Assembly (NCBI RefSeq): GCF_046298265.1
Contig: NZ_JBKAHK010000004.1
Coordinates: 375,149-439,148, forward strand
From: Gillisia xinjiangensis
GTDB lineage: Bacteria; Bacteroidota; Bacteroidia; Flavobacteriales; Flavobacteriaceae
Length of the DNA stretch: 64,000 nt
Direction of reading: 5' to 3'
Position numbers and translations under genes: made by a program. Positions 1-8,252 of the stretch are shown one piece after another. The notes under the pieces were generated by a model. It had not been told where the DNA came from. It was given only the letters and a program-made list of their open reading frames with translations, and ran no database searches. Positions within the stretch are counted from its first letter, which is position 1. The number at the start of each line of letters is the position of its first letter.

Positions 1-1125
1 TTTATTACCGCCCAAAATAATAAGACGTTCCACAACGTTCCGCAATTCGCGGATATTTCCGGTCCAGTCATATTCTTTTAAAAGACTGATAGCATTCTGG
101 GTGAACTCTTTTTTATTGGTGCCTTGCTCTTCTGCGATCTTCTGTGCAAAAAACTCAACCAGCAAAGGGATATCTTCCCTGCGTTCATTTAAAGGCGGCA
201 CCTGAATTAAAATTACCGCGAGCCTGTGAAAAAGATCTTCCCTGAACTTCTTTTCCTCAATTTCTTTTTTAAGATCCTTATTGGTAGCAGCAATCACACG
301 AACATCTACTTTGATGTCTTTATCGCTTCCCACTCTGGAAACTTTATTCTCCTGCAGGGCACGTAAAACTTTTGCCTGTGCAGAGAGGCTCATATCCCCA
401 ATTTCATCCAGAAAAATTGTTCCCCCATTTGCGGCTTCAAATTTCCCTGCCCGGTCTTTCACCGCGGAGGTAAAGGCTCCTTTCACGTGGCCAAACAATT
501 CACTTTCTATCAATTCTGAAGGGATTGCTGCACAGTTCACCTCTACCATTGGCCCATTAGATCGTTGGCTTTTTTGATGTATCCAGTGCGCAACAAGTTC
601 TTTTCCCGTTCCATTTGGCCCCATGATGAGAACACGGGCATCTGTAGGTGCAACTTTTTCGATGATCTCCTTGATCCTGGTGATCTCGGTGGAATTACCT
701 ATCATCTCATAATTTTTACTCACTTTCTTTTTAAGGCGGGTATTTTCAACCACAAGCTCTTTTCTATCCAGTGCATTGCGCACTGTGTTGAGCAACCTGT
801 TTAAATCCGGTGGTTTTGAGATATAATCAAAAGCACCCAGTTTCATGGTGTTTACTGCGGTATCCAGGTCTCCATGCCCGGAAATCATCACCACGGGAAT
901 TTCAGGTTTTATTTTCTTGATCGCTTCCAATACTTCAATACCATCCATTTTCGGCATTTTTATATCACAAAGAATGAGATCAAAATCCTCCTCTTTTAAT
1001 TTTTCTATTCCTGCCAATCCATCTTCTGCTTCATCGACATAGTAAGAACTGTTTTCTTCAGAAAGAATTTTTATAAGTACGCGGCGTATTGATGCCTCAT
1101 CTTCTATTACTAATATTTTTGCCAT
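1..1125 (-). CDS. Sigma-54-dependent response regulator (NtrC/AtoC type), partial
   Basis: Read on the minus strand from the ATG at 1125, the frame stays open to the window edge, so the carboxy-terminal part is missing. An amino-terminal receiver domain has the phosphoacceptor Asp54 in LCDIKMPKMDG. An AAA+ sigma-54 activator domain follows, with a Walker A-like GPNGTGKE near residues 169-176 and a Walker B region GTIFLDEIGD. The loop that normally reads GAFTGA and contacts sigma-54 reads GAFTSA at about 216-221. The start overlaps the preceding stop (TAATG), so it is probably coupled to the DUF6268 and MscS genes upstream. No histidine kinase is visible nearby. The expected carboxy-terminal Fis-type DNA-binding domain lies outside the window. 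Confidence 0.93.
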   Translation of the reverse strand, partial: MAKILVIEDEASIRRVLIKILSEENSSYYVDEAEDGLAGIEKLKEEDFDLILCDIKMPKMDGIEVLEAIKKIKPEIPVVMISGHGDLDTAVNTMKLGAFDYISKPPDLNRLLNTVRNALDRKELVVENTRLKKKVSKNYEMIGNSTEITRIKEIIEKVAPTDARVLIMGPNGTGKELVAHWIHQKSQRSNGPMVEVNCAAIPSELIESELFGHVKGAFTSAVKDRAGKFEAANGGTIFLDEIGDMSLSAQAKVLRALQENKVSRVGSDKDIKVDVRVIAATNKDLKKEIEEKKFREDLFHRLAVILIQVPPLNERREDIPLLVEFFAQKIAEEQGTNKKEFTQNAISLLKEYDWTGNIRELRNVVERLIILGGNK

Positions 1126-2030
1126 TATAATATGCTAAATTTTAAACCTCCACGGCCACAAAATGAATTTGCCTCGTTAATGATATATACCTTTTCAAGC
1201 TCATCGTCCCTTAACCTGATATTGTTAATTAAAGTATGTCCTGCATACATAAAAAATGACAGATTATCTGTGATTTTATGTTCATACCCAATTCCGGCAA
1301 GCAATATAGTCATTGAAATATTTTCAGCAATATCTTTTGCGGAAGTATTGGTAGGATTTACATCAAAATTATTTTGAACATTTGCGAAAAATCCATCCAA
1401 ACTGGTAAATCCCTGAATCGTGTTTTTTTCATTGATAAAATATTTTAAACTGGTCTTTGGCACACCAAACGCATAGGCCCAATTTGGCTGAAATCGTTTG
1501 TAATAGTTTATAACCGGCAAGGGAAAAGGAATCCCGGAAGTCGTAGAATAGTGCAACCCCAGAATAAGGCGTACAGGTTCCATATACCGATCATCTTCCT
1601 TTGTATTTATGAAATAAACTCCTCCTGTATAAATCAAATCATCTGCAATAACATCATTTCTTTCAAAATTCGAAGCCACTTTCACACCTGCATTTGTCCC
1701 AAAACGCCATTTTTCATTTATTTTAAATGTATATCCCAGGCTAAACGTAAAGGACTGGAAACGTTCCAGTTCATTTCTTGCAAACAGAGCCGGATCTTCA
1801 TATTTTAAATTGATGTTTTCATATTCAATTCCAGGAACCAAATAGGCGTCTTTCTCGTTCAACTTAATTGGAAAATTCACAAAACTGCGAAATCTTCTAA
1901 AGGAATTATCTGAATTTGACTGTGGAAAGTAGGTGTATTCGATTCTTGCAAGGTCTGTACTTTGACCATAAGATAATATACCGGTTCCCAAACAGAAGAA
2001 CACAAAAAACACGGAAAACAATCTATTCAT
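1125..2030 (-). CDS. DUF6268 family outer-membrane beta-barrel protein
   Basis: A predicted outer-membrane protein of about 301 residues. The start at 2030 gives a clean signal peptide (MNRLFSVFFVFFCLG followed by SYGQS), whereas a longer reading from 2087 adds 19 non-signal residues. The rest is a series of alternating aromatic and polar strands such as FSLGYTFKINEKWRFG, ending in a hydrophobic strand (GGLKFSIL), typical of Bacteroidota barrels. The start overlaps the MscS stop by 8 bp and the stop overlaps the regulator start by 1 bp, so the gene is translationally embedded in the operon. The family assignment is from memory of similar flavobacterial proteins and the function is unknown. 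Confidence 0.8.
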   Translation of the reverse strand: MNRLFSVFFVFFCLGTGILSYGQSTDLARIEYTYFPQSNSDNSFRRFRSFVNFPIKLNEKDAYLVPGIEYENINLKYEDPALFARNELERFQSFTFSLGYTFKINEKWRFGTNAGVKVASNFERNDVIADDLIYTGGVYFINTKEDDRYMEPVRLILGLHYSTTSGIPFPLPVINYYKRFQPNWAYAFGVPKTSLKYFINEKNTIQGFTSLDGFFANVQNNFDVNPTNTSAKDIAENISMTILLAGIGYEHKITDNLSFFMYAGHTLINNIRLRDDELEKVYIINEANSFCGRGGLKFSIL

Positions 2031-2949
2031 CTGCCGATTTAATTTTATTAGGGTTGTTAGGGTTGTTAGGGTAAAACATATGTACATCTCTTTGTGGAAA
2101 TGGAATGCTGATATTATTCAATCTGAATTTTTCATCGATCTTAAACCGAAGCTGACTTTTTATTTTAGGATCCACAAAACTATCGGTTACAAAAAAATGA
2201 AGCGCAAAGATCAAAGCAGAATCCCCAAAGTCTTCAAAAAGCACAAAGGGATCTGGTTTTTTTACAATTCCCCTTTGCTCCATGGCACATTCTTGTAATA
2301 TAGTTTTCACCTTCAATGTATCGCTTCCATATGCCACTCCCACTTTTACAAATTCCCTGGTCGATTGATGATTTTGGGTGTAATTAAAAACAATATCTGT
2401 TATGAATTTATGATTTGGAACAACCATCACTTTGTCATCCCTTGTTAAAATTCTTGCGGTTCGCAATTTTATTTCAATCACTCTCCCTACTCTCCCCTCT
2501 ATTTCTACAATATCATCAATCAATAAAGTTTTATCTACGATTATATATAATCCTCCAATAATATCCTTAAAAAGATCCTGCAAAGCTAAACCTAAACCAA
2601 CAAATAATGCTGCCGAGGCTGTTAAAAGTATTGTAATATCGATGCCTGCAGAACTTATAGTGATAATTACAACAATAAGATAAGTGAGGTATTTTATGAA
2701 TTTAAAGATGCTTATAAATTTATGTTTATCTGCACCTTCCATGTTTCGGGTGAGAAGCATTCGTGTTCCCCTCAAAACAATACTGGTTATAAAAAATACA
2801 GCTATTACCAGAAGAACAAGTCCCACTGTAATTTTTATAACAGAATCACCATTTTCAAAACTCAAAAGAGTAATCCTGAAAAATTCGAGAATATTTTCCC
2901 AAATACTTTCTTCAATTATTTCCTTAACCTGTTCTACTCCGCTTTGCAT
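2023..2949 (-). CDS. Small-conductance mechanosensitive channel (MscS family)
   Basis: An inner-membrane channel that opens under membrane tension and releases solutes on hypo-osmotic shock. The 308-residue protein has an amino-terminal membrane helix, then paired helices, and the glycine/alanine-rich pore helix region around residues 115-140 (TASAALFVGLGLALQDLFKD). The MscS beta domain follows (IDDIVEIEGRVGRVIEIKLR), then a mixed alpha/beta carboxy-terminal domain. Length fits a compact MscS. It starts 3 bp after the ABC permease stop and overlaps the next gene by 8 bp. The link to an envelope regulator suggests an osmotic or envelope-stress setting, which is inference. Confidence 0.93.
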   Translation of the reverse strand: MQSGVEQVKEIIEESIWENILEFFRITLLSFENGDSVIKITVGLVLLVIAVFFITSIVLRGTRMLLTRNMEGADKHKFISIFKFIKYLTYLIVVIITISSAGIDITILLTASAALFVGLGLALQDLFKDIIGGLYIIVDKTLLIDDIVEIEGRVGRVIEIKLRTARILTRDDKVMVVPNHKFITDIVFNYTQNHQSTREFVKVGVAYGSDTLKVKTILQECAMEQRGIVKKPDPFVLFEDFGDSALIFALHFFVTDSFVDPKIKSQLRFKIDEKFRLNNISIPFPQRDVHMFYPNNPNNPNKIKSADE

Positions 2950-2952
2950 CCT

Positions 2953-4251
2953 TTAATATTTAAGCCATTTATAAAGTTCCCTGTAAGAGGGCTTTTTTCC
3001 GTACATTAAAATTCCAACCCTGTATATTTTTGCTGCCAGCCATAAAACTCCTGCATTGGTAATAATTAACAAAATAATGGACGCAGCCAGTTCCCACCAT
3101 GGCACTCCAAAAGGAATACGCATAAGCATCACGATTGGCGAAGTTAACGGGACCATGGAAAATATAGTGGAAACCGAGCCGTGTGGATTTTCTATCACCG
3201 AGAAAAAACCAACATAGATCCCCAACATCAGTGGAAGAATAATAGGGATCATAAATTGTTGGGTATCGGTTTCAGAATCTACCGCTGCACCTATAGCTGC
3301 ATATATGGCACTATAAAGAAAATACCCTCCAATAAAATAGATAAGAAATGAGACCAATAAAGTTCCCATTGGTAAATTGGTGACATCAACGATAAGTTGC
3401 TGTATTTCACCGCTTAACATTTGATCCACACCTTCCTGAGCCATTGGTGGCGGCGAAGCCAAATTCAAACCAGAAACAGATGCCGCAACAGTTATAAAGA
3501 TTCCACCCAGCACAACCCAAATCGCAAATTGAGTAAGTCCTGCCAGGGAAGTTCCCAGAATCTTCCCCAGCATTAACTGCATTGGTTTTACCGAGGAAAT
3601 TATAATTTCTATAATCCTGTTTGTTTTTTCCTCAATAACACTGCGCATCACCATATTTCCGTAAATGATTATAAACATCATTAAAAGATAGCCTGCAGCA
3701 CCTCCAAAAAACATCTTGATGTAATTGGACATTTTGGAAGTGCGTTGTCCTTCAAAATTTTGGATCTGTATGCTCACCTGTGTTTCTGCCGATTCTATTT
3801 GTGAAATATCCACTCCACGTGAAATGAGCTCTCTTTTGGTTAGTTTATCTGTAATAACGCGTTCTATTTCCTGTAAAATCCCCAAGGCCGGAGATTCCTT
3901 TCCATAAAACATAACAGATTTTGCCATTTCAACATTGGTATCCTTTTCCGGGATGAACAACAAACCGGAATATTCCTTTTCCTCCACTATAAGCTTCGCA
4001 TCTTCCAGGGGTATTCCCGAAAGGTTTATAAAACGAAGCGTTTTGGAATCCTTAAATTCATTTTCAAATAATTTACTCTGGTCATTGACGGCAATCGTAT
4101 GAATTGCGCTGGTGTTAAGGCTACTTAGGTAAGCCACCAAAAAGATCATTCCCACAAGGATCAACGGACTTAAGAAAGTCATTACCACAAAGGTTTTATT
4201 TCGCACCCTGGCAAGATATTCCCTGTGGATAATCAATTTAAGATTACGCAT
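2953..4251 (-). CDS. ABC transporter permease (NatB/ABC-2 type)
   Basis: The membrane subunit of an ABC exporter, paired with the ATPase gene that overlaps it by 8 bp (ATGCGTAA). I choose the start at 4251 (MRNLKLIIHREYLARVR) because this pattern is the usual beginning of ABC-2 permeases. The upstream in-frame extension overlaps the ATPase further. The protein has one membrane helix near the amino terminus, a large extracytoplasmic domain to about residue 180, and then about five or six membrane helices (for example AAGYLLMMFIIIYGNMVM). This fits the NatB group of sodium or drug exporters. The substrate cannot be read from sequence. Confidence 0.9.
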   Translation of the reverse strand: MRNLKLIIHREYLARVRNKTFVVMTFLSPLILVGMIFLVAYLSSLNTSAIHTIAVNDQSKLFENEFKDSKTLRFINLSGIPLEDAKLIVEEKEYSGLLFIPEKDTNVEMAKSVMFYGKESPALGILQEIERVITDKLTKRELISRGVDISQIESAETQVSIQIQNFEGQRTSKMSNYIKMFFGGAAGYLLMMFIIIYGNMVMRSVIEEKTNRIIEIIISSVKPMQLMLGKILGTSLAGLTQFAIWVVLGGIFITVAASVSGLNLASPPPMAQEGVDQMLSGEIQQLIVDVTNLPMGTLLVSFLIYFIGGYFLYSAIYAAIGAAVDSETDTQQFMIPIILPLMLGIYVGFFSVIENPHGSVSTIFSMVPLTSPIVMLMRIPFGVPWWELAASIILLIITNAGVLWLAAKIYRVGILMYGKKPSYRELYKWLKY

Positions 4252-5173
4252 TTTTGGTAACTGTTTTAATGAAGATATCATTTACTGAAGGAATCACTTC
4301 CACAAAGTGATTCACCTGTGCTTTAGAGATTAAATACTGCAACAGGTCATTTGCAGATTCCTCTGGTTTTAGCTGAATACTAACTTTTAAATCATCGGTG
4401 ATACTTTTAAAATTCGCTTTTCCTATTTTGAATTTCGCCTTTAATTCGTTTAAAAGCAGGTTTTCATCAACCGTAGTTAAGCCCACTTCAAAAGTATTGG
4501 ATTTATACTTCCGCTTAATATCGTCTACTTTGCCATCCAGCAATTTATTCGATTGGTGGATTAATGCCATATAATCACAAAGTTCTTCCACACTTTCCAT
4601 ACGGTGCGTAGAAAACAGGATCGTAGCCCCTTCCTCTCTAAGCTGAAGGATCTCATTTTTAATAATATCTGCATTTACTGGATCAAATCCGCTGAAGGGT
4701 TCATCAAAAATGAGCAATTTAGGCCTATGGAGCACCGTAATTACAAACTGAACCTTCTGGGCCATTCCCTTGGAAAGTTCCTGTATTTTCTTGTCCCACC
4801 AACCTGTCATTCCAAGCTTATTAAACCAGTAATTTAGTTGCTCTTTAGCTTCTGCCTTGCTTAATCCTTTAAGCCTTGCAAGGTATAATGCCTGCTCTCC
4901 AACTTTCATGGATTTGTACAATCCACGTTCTTCCGGCAAATAACCAATTTTCCTAACATCATCGGGATGAAGGGGGCTTCCGTCTAAAATCACCCTGCCA
5001 CTATCTGGCATGGTAATTTGATTTATAATCCGGATAAAAGTGGTTTTCCCGGCACCATTCGGACCTAACAGGCCAAAAATACTGCCTTTGGGAATTGTGA
5101 TGGAAACATTATTGAGGGCGGTAAAATCGCCGAATTGTTTCGAAATGTTTTCTGCCACCAAAAGGTTATCCAT
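4244..5173 (-). CDS. ABC transporter ATP-binding protein (NatA type)
   Basis: The nucleotide-binding subunit for the permease that follows. In order: Walker A GPNGAGKTT near residues 36-44, a Q-loop region, the signature LSKGMAQKVQ, Walker B KLLIFDEPFSGFD and the switch histidine in FSTHRM. About 80 residues follow the ATPase core, which is typical of NatA-like subunits. It is the first gene of the five-gene minus-strand operon. A near-consensus -7 element (TATATTTA, 5191-5198, minus) lies 17 bp upstream of the start, consistent with the operon promoter. Confidence 0.93.
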   Translation of the reverse strand: MDNLLVAENISKQFGDFTALNNVSITIPKGSIFGLLGPNGAGKTTFIRIINQITMPDSGRVILDGSPLHPDDVRKIGYLPEERGLYKSMKVGEQALYLARLKGLSKAEAKEQLNYWFNKLGMTGWWDKKIQELSKGMAQKVQFVITVLHRPKLLIFDEPFSGFDPVNADIIKNEILQLREEGATILFSTHRMESVEELCDYMALIHQSNKLLDGKVDDIKRKYKSNTFEVGLTTVDENLLLNELKAKFKIGKANFKSITDDLKVSIQLKPEESANDLLQYLISKAQVNHFVEVIPSVNDIFIKTVTKNA

Positions 5174-5281
5174 AAAATAAAATTATTTCGTAAATATATT
5201 GAAATAGGCCTAAATCAGCTTTTTTTTTGGTTGTTTTTTCTATTTTTAAGTCAACCAGGTTTCATCATTTTAGTTAAAAAC

Positions 5282-5500
5282 AGTAATGTCCGGTAAAGAG
5301 TAAAGATCGTTCCGCCTTTGGCGTAACTGCAAGAATCAAGAACCAAGACTTGATTTTAATTAACTAAAAAAAATTTAGGTATGATTTCTATTTTTTCAGA
5401 ATACTTTAAGTATGAGTATAGTTGAAAAACTCAAAAAAGTAAGGTTTGTTTAATCAAAACCTCAGGGCAAGCCCACGGGTTAAACCCGCAATGACTGAAT
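5282..5500 (-). repeat. Dispersed MITE-like repeat, copy C (one end only)
   Basis: Read on the minus strand, this segment matches intergenic DNA at 29803-30180 and 34465-34770. Shared blocks include AAACAAACCTTACTTTTTTG, the stretch GTTAATTAAAATCAAGTCTT, GCAGTTACGCCAAAGGCGGA and the terminal CTTTACCGGACATTACT. Only the right-hand end with TTTACCGGACA is present, and the opposite end seen in the other two copies is missing. It has no open reading frame. It fills the gap between the ABC operon promoter and the dnaJ terminators. Confidence 0.75.
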
Positions 5501-5509
5501 TAAAACAAA

Positions 5510-5541
5510 AACCCATCCCCAAAATAAATCGAGGATGGGAA
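5510..5541 (-). terminator. Hairpin terminator downstream of dnaJ (distal)
   Basis: CCCATCC (5512-5518) pairs with GGATGGG (5533-5539). In the minus direction the stem is followed by TTTTTGTTTT, which fits a rho-independent terminator about 90 nt after the dnaJ stop. Confidence 0.6.
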
Positions 5542-5554
5542 AAAAAATTGCTAT

Positions 5555-5590
5555 GAAAAAGAAAAATTATCACTAAAGCTTTTAGTGATA
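5555..5590 (-). terminator. Hairpin terminator downstream of dnaJ (proximal)
   Basis: TATCACTAAA (5568-5577) and TTTAGTGATA (5581-5590) form a perfect 10-bp stem with a 3-nt loop. On the minus strand it is followed by AATTTTTCTTTTTC. It sits about 40 nt after the dnaJ stop and is backed up by a second hairpin. Confidence 0.7.
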
Positions 5591-5628
5591 CCCAAATATA
5601 TAAAAATTATATAACATGATTCTCAAAA

Positions 5629-6753
5629 TTAAGAAAACATATCTTTCACCTTTTCAAAAAATGATTTGTCACCTTTTTCAGGATTCGGAATAAAATTCTC
5701 ATCGGTGGCCATTCTTTCAAAGAAATCGCGTTGTTCTTTATTCAGTGTTTTTGGTGTCCATACATTTACATGGACCAAAAGATCTCCCTTTCCGTATCCA
5801 TTCAAGTTGCTGATACCTTTTCCGCGCAAGCGTAATATCTTACCGGATTGCACGCCTTCATCAACTTTAATCCTAACTTTTCCGGTAACGGTGTCAATTT
5901 CCCTGGAAGCGCCAAGAGCGGCTTCTGAATAACTGATATAGAGATCATAATGCAGGTTATCTCCTTCTCTTTGAAGGCTTGCATGTGCTTTCTCTTCAAT
6001 AGCTACCAGTAAATCTCCGGGAACTCCGTTTCCGGGCGCATCATTTCCTTTTCCGGTAACTTTAAGTTGCATTCCGTCTTCTACTCCCGCTGGAATTTTG
6101 ATTGAAACGGTTTCTTCCTGAACTTTAAGTCCCTGGGCATCGGCATCGGCTGGTTTTTTATCTATAATTTGACCGGCACCTCCACAGGCAGTACAGGGAG
6201 AAGCGGTTTGCATTCTTCCTAAAATTGTATTTGTAATCCTTGTAACCTGGCCACTACCATTACAGGTAGTACAGGTTTTATAGGTTGTTCCTTCTGCTCT
6301 TATCTTTCTTTTGACCTTGATTTTCTTTTCGGTTCCATTGGCAATTTCTTCCAGGGTTAAACTAACCCTAATCCTTAAATTGCTTCCCTTAACCCTGCGT
6401 TGACCGCCACCAAATCCGCCACCAAAACCGGAGAACCCTCCGCCGCCGCCGCTAAAGCCACCGCCAAAAATATCCCCAAATTGACTGAAGATATCATCCA
6501 TGTTCATTCCGCCACCGCCAAAGCCACCACCTTCAAAGGCCTGATGACCAAAACGATCATATTTGGCACGCTTTTCTTCATTACCCAAGATTTCGTAAGC
6601 CTCGGCTGCTTTCTTAAACATTTCTTCAGCGTGAGCATCTCCTTCATTCTTATCGGGGTGAAACTCAATAGCTTTCTTGCGATATGCTTTCTTGATTTCA
6701 GCTGTTGTTGCGCCTTTGCTTATGCCTAATATTTCGTAATAATCCTGTTTCAT
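5629..6753 (-). CDS. dnaJ: Chaperone DnaJ (Hsp40)
   Basis: Co-chaperone that stimulates DnaK ATPase activity and delivers unfolded proteins. The 374-residue protein has a J domain with HPD at residues 32-34, a Gly/Phe-rich linker (about 76-120), a zinc-binding region and carboxy-terminal substrate domains with DGMQLKVTGKGN. The zinc region shows only two CxxCxGxG motifs (Cys162/165 and Cys188/191) instead of the usual four, so it can hold at most one zinc site. From memory this is a lineage trait of flavobacterial DnaJ rather than damage, because the frame is intact on both sides. It lies 38 bp after grpE and shares its operon. Confidence 0.97.
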   Translation of the reverse strand: MKQDYYEILGISKGATTAEIKKAYRKKAIEFHPDKNEGDAHAEEMFKKAAEAYEILGNEEKRAKYDRFGHQAFEGGGFGGGGMNMDDIFSQFGDIFGGGFSGGGGGFSGFGGGFGGGQRRVKGSNLRIRVSLTLEEIANGTEKKIKVKRKIRAEGTTYKTCTTCNGSGQVTRITNTILGRMQTASPCTACGGAGQIIDKKPADADAQGLKVQEETVSIKIPAGVEDGMQLKVTGKGNDAPGNGVPGDLLVAIEEKAHASLQREGDNLHYDLYISYSEAALGASREIDTVTGKVRIKVDEGVQSGKILRLRGKGISNLNGYGKGDLLVHVNVWTPKTLNKEQRDFFERMATDENFIPNPEKGDKSFFEKVKDMFS

Positions 6754-6791
6754 TTCTTTGTTTTGTATGTTCTAAGTGTTTTCCCTCAGGC

Positions 6792-7379
6792 TTACTGCCC
6801 AATCACCACTTTAGGAAAGCGAATAATTCTCTCGCCAAGTTTGTAACCACGCTCAACGACATCAACTATCTTGCCTTTAAGTTTTTCGGAAGGCGCAGGA
6901 ATTTGAGTTATAGCCTCGTGAATATCAGCATCAAAGGTCTCACCCTTTTCAGTATTCATGGCTTCCAAGCCTTTGTTTTTCAAAGTTTCCCTGAATTTAT
7001 TGTGAATAAGCTCCACCCCTTTCAACAGGTTTTTATCCTTAGCCTTATTTATTTCAACAAGAGCTCTGTCAAAATCATCCAATACAGGCAACATTGCTGT
7101 CATTACCTCCTGATTAGCGGTTTTAAACAATTCCAGTCTTTCCTTGGAAGTCCGTCTCTTATAATTTTCAAATTCTGCGAACAACCTCAGGAATTTATCC
7201 TTTTCTTTTTCAAGATCATTCTTCAATTGCTCTGCTTCTGAAAGGGTTCCTTCCTCATCCTGCTCCTCTACTTCCTCAATAGCATCATCCAAAAGTTCCT
7301 CTACCTGATCTTTTATTGAAGGATCCTGATTTGGTTCGTTATTATTTTCAGTAGGATTATTATCTTTATTTTTATTCAT
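6792..7379 (-). CDS. grpE: Nucleotide exchange factor GrpE
   Basis: Exchanges ADP for ATP on DnaK. The 195-residue protein starts with about 50 acidic and Asn-rich residues, then a long coiled coil (EAEQLKNDLEKEKDKFLRLF), and ends in the beta domain with the family pattern TVVERGYKLGERIIRFPKVVIG-like (here VDVVERGYKLGERIIR). It precedes dnaJ, forming the usual grpE-dnaJ pair. dnaK is not in the window. A -7 promoter box lies about 34 bp upstream of the start. No CIRCE element is visible. Confidence 0.97.
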   Translation of the reverse strand: MNKNKDNNPTENNNEPNQDPSIKDQVEELLDDAIEEVEEQDEEGTLSEAEQLKNDLEKEKDKFLRLFAEFENYKRRTSKERLELFKTANQEVMTAMLPVLDDFDRALVEINKAKDKNLLKGVELIHNKFRETLKNKGLEAMNTEKGETFDADIHEAITQIPAPSEKLKGKIVDVVERGYKLGERIIRFPKVVIGQ

Positions 7380-7412
7380 TTCTTTTCAAGATTTGATGTG
7401 ATTCACACAGGT

Positions 7413-7420
7413 CAAAATTA
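7413..7420 (-). promoter_or_regulatory. -7 element for grpE-dnaJ
   Basis: TAATTTTG on the minus strand matches the Bacteroidota TAnnTTTG consensus and lies 34 bp upstream of the grpE ATG. Confidence 0.55.
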
Positions 7421-7500
7421 CTGCCAATTATATAAAAATGTCAAAATGTCACCATAGAAGAATTAATATATGTTTAAGGGTTTTCTACGAACAGATATGG

Positions 7501-7508
7501 TACTTTTG
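7501..7508 (+). promoter_or_regulatory. -7 element for the yceI gene
   Basis: TACTTTTG matches TAnnTTTG and lies 32 bp upstream of the ATG at 7540. The upstream -33 element is not clear. Confidence 0.55.
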
Positions 7509-7539
7509 CCGCTTATTCAAAATTTAAAATTAAATTAAG

Positions 7540-8199
7540 ATGAAAAAAACAATTTTAAACGTTTTTATGATTGCAGGTATTGCAATGGCAACCGTAGGTT
7601 GTAAAAATGATAAAACTTCAGAAGATGCTAAAGAAGTAGCAACTGCAAATGAAGAAGCTATGGAATATGCTGTAGATACTACTGCTTCCGTAATTGAGTG
7701 GAAAGGGAACAAACCAACCGGAACTCACACAGGAACCATTCAGTTGAAAAACGGAACCTTCAAAGCAAATGACAGCATTATTGAAAGTGGAACTTTTGTT
7801 ATTTCTATGACTTCAATCAATGTTACAGATCTTGAGGGCGATGATAAAAACGACCTGGAAAGCCATTTAAAAGGAACTGTTGAAGGTAAAGAAGGTGACT
7901 TTTTTAATGTAAACCAATTTCCGGAAGCAACTTTTGAGGTAACTGGTGTAAACCAAGTGAACGGACAAACAATGTTACAGGGAAATCTTACTATGAAGGA
8001 AGAAACCAAAAACATTGAATTTCCTGTTACTATTAATCAATCTGAAGATGCAATCGAACTAACAAGTGAGCCTTTCACAATTGATCGTACAGAATGGAAT
8101 GTGAATTACGGATCTAAATCTGTATTTGACGGGCTTGGCGATAAATTCATCAATGATGATATCATTCTTACACTTAATTTGAAAGCGAAAAAAGCTTAA
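7540..8199 (+). CDS. YceI-family lipoprotein
   Basis: A YceI-like lipid-binding beta-barrel. It starts with a lipoprotein signal (MKKTILNVFMIAGIAMATVGC, Cys21 in the lipobox) and a short acidic linker. The YceI domain begins near residue 45 (DTTASVIEWKGNKPTGTHTG) with typical blocks GTFVISMTSINVTDL, FPEATFEVTGV, GNLTMKEETKNIEFPV and WNVNYGSKSVF. YceI proteins bind polyisoprenoid or other amphiphilic molecules; the ligand here is unknown. It is a single-gene transcript with its own promoter and a strong terminator. Confidence 0.92.
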   Translation: MKKTILNVFMIAGIAMATVGCKNDKTSEDAKEVATANEEAMEYAVDTTASVIEWKGNKPTGTHTGTIQLKNGTFKANDSIIESGTFVISMTSINVTDLEGDDKNDLESHLKGTVEGKEGDFFNVNQFPEATFEVTGVNQVNGQTMLQGNLTMKEETKNIEFPVTINQSEDAIELTSEPFTIDRTEWNVNYGSKSVFDGLGDKFINDDIILTLNLKAKKA

Positions 8200-8218
8200 T
8201 AGAATTAAAAATTTAAAA

Positions 8219-8250
8219 AAAGAGGCTGCAAAAAATTGCAGCCTCTTTTT
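8219..8250. terminator. Bidirectional hairpin terminator
   Basis: AGAGGCTGCAA (8221-8231) and TTGCAGCCTCT (8236-8246) form an 11-bp stem flanked by A-rich and T-rich tracts. It serves the converging yceI and epimerase genes. Confidence 0.85.
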
Positions 8251-8252
8251 TT

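Noticed and set aside
5629..6753. Deletion or frameshift damage in dnaJ
   Set aside because: The frame is intact and all other domains are normal, so the short zinc region appears to be a natural variant.
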